Below, piece after piece: positions 5,585 through 6,138 of a DNA stretch of 6,138 nt. The stretch covers positions 1 to 6,138 of the forward strand of contig JBNKDD010000326.1 of the NCBI GenBank assembly GCA_050288085.1, written 5' to 3'. The stretch's first letter is position 1, and each line of letters begins with the position of its first letter. The notes below the pieces were generated by a model. The model made no database searches. It was not told the DNA's origin and saw only the letters and a list, made by a program, of their open reading frames with translations. The DNA comes from JBNKDD01 sp050288085 (GTDB lineage: Bacteria > Chloroflexota > Anaerolineae > Aggregatilineales > UBA3940). The position numbers and the translations under genes are program-made.

Positions 5585-6138
5585 CTATTGAGTGCCCAGA
5601 CGGAGCATTTGCAAGTTCCGCAAGTAACCGAGAATGTCCTCCCGACGCAGCAGACCCATTACCTGCCCGCCAAAGGTGACCGGCAGCGGGTTGATCCCTT
5701 CCGTTTCCATGCGGCGCAGGGCCGTCCACAGACCGGTATCCGGCGTGACTTGATGCAAGTCTTTCAGGGGTGACATCACCTCCGCGACAGTAGTAACTGC
5801 CCAGCGAGAACGCGGAATATCTTGTAGATTGGCGGCGGTCAACAGCCCGACGCTGCGTTCATCTTCCTCAATGACAAAGGTGTGATATCCTACCCGGTGA
5901 ATGAAATAGGGCACGAGTTGATCCAGAGTCGTATTAGCGGGGATAACCATATATTGGCGGCGCATCACCTGCTCAACGGTGTAATCTGAGAGCAGTTTCC
6001 GCCAGTACGAGGATTGCAGCTCAGCCTGAGCCGCCCTTAGCAAGAAGAAACCGATAAAGCCCATCCACAGGCCGCCGCTAAAATCACCCGTCACAAGCAG
6101 AAAGAAGCCCAATCCCATAAATCCATAGGACACCAGAC
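5585..6138 (-). CDS. Site-2 protease-like M50 metallopeptidase with CBS pair, C-terminal part
   Basis: This partial gene enters from the right edge with its frame open and ends at TAG 5585-5587; 183 codons are present. Residues 1-16 and 22-36 are two hydrophobic helices with GLWMGFIGFFLLRAAQAE, typical of the end of the membrane core in site-2 proteases with C-terminal CBS domains. Two CBS domains follow: about 52-112 (YTVEQVM, ending near GLLTAANLQDIP) and 115-178 (TTVAEVM, ending near VMGLLRREDILGYL). CBS pairs bind adenine nucleotides and are thought to tune protease activity. The zinc ligands, HExxH and a later NPxDG motif, would lie upstream outside the window, so protease activity is inferred from the rest of the family. 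Members cut membrane-bound substrates such as anti-sigma factors; no such partner is visible here. A clear terminator follows. A CBS membrane protein without the peptidase part is the alternative. Confidence 0.8.
   Translation of the reverse strand, partial: LVSYGFMGLGFFLLVTGDFSGGLWMGFIGFFLLRAAQAELQSSYWRKLLSDYTVEQVMRRQYMVIPANTTLDQLVPYFIHRVGYHTFVIEEDERSVGLLTAANLQDIPRSRWAVTTVAEVMSPLKDLHQVTPDTGLWTALRRMETEGINPLPVTFGGQVMGLLRREDILGYLRNLQMLRLGTQ

Noticed and set aside
1..6138. CRISPR arrays, tRNA genes, insertion sequences, toxin-antitoxin or defence genes
   Set aside because: I looked for these on both strands and saw no regularly spaced repeats, cloverleaf sequence, transposase motifs or known defence domains.

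Overview
The window looks like ordinary chromosome from a bacterium with about mid-50s percent G+C. The best guess is a member of the Chloroflexota. This rests on inference: a DUF4013 membrane protein, a site-2 protease with a C-terminal CBS pair, and a decayed GT39-like membrane glycosyltransferase of a type common in that phylum. The 34 visible bases of 16S rRNA are too conserved to settle it.

Left edge (1-465): the first bases are the 5' end of a 16S rRNA gene on the minus strand, so an rRNA operon runs out of the window to the left. Its leader of about 300 nt holds several stem-loops and a boxA-like antitermination site. A good rRNA-type promoter lies at 340-368. A weaker plus-strand promoter candidate (387-415) overlaps the A-tracts upstream of it.

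466-1349: a plus-strand pseudogene. It starts with a convincing ribosome binding site and the N-terminus of a GT39/PMT-like glycosyltransferase. It then breaks through at least four frame changes and two in-frame stops, and the C-terminal part is missing.

1353-5463: four minus-strand genes, in transcription order a HAD phosphatase, a thiolase, a class III aminotransferase and a DUF4013 membrane protein. The HAD and thiolase genes are 50 nt apart, and the aminotransferase and DUF4013 genes 17 nt apart. The 108-bp gap between the two pairs holds two strong palindromes and a candidate promoter. A thiolase next to a PLP aminotransferase suggests amino-acid or acyl-CoA catabolism, but the substrates cannot be read from sequence.

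Right edge (5464-6138): the C-terminal end of a site-2-type membrane metalloprotease with two CBS domains, followed by a clear intrinsic terminator (5532-5563) that separates it from the HAD gene.

I see no CRISPR array, tRNA, insertion sequence or defence system, and no convincing new system. The most notable items are the decayed glycosyltransferase beside the rRNA promoter, the palindrome pair upstream of the aminotransferase, and a four-cysteine motif in that enzyme.
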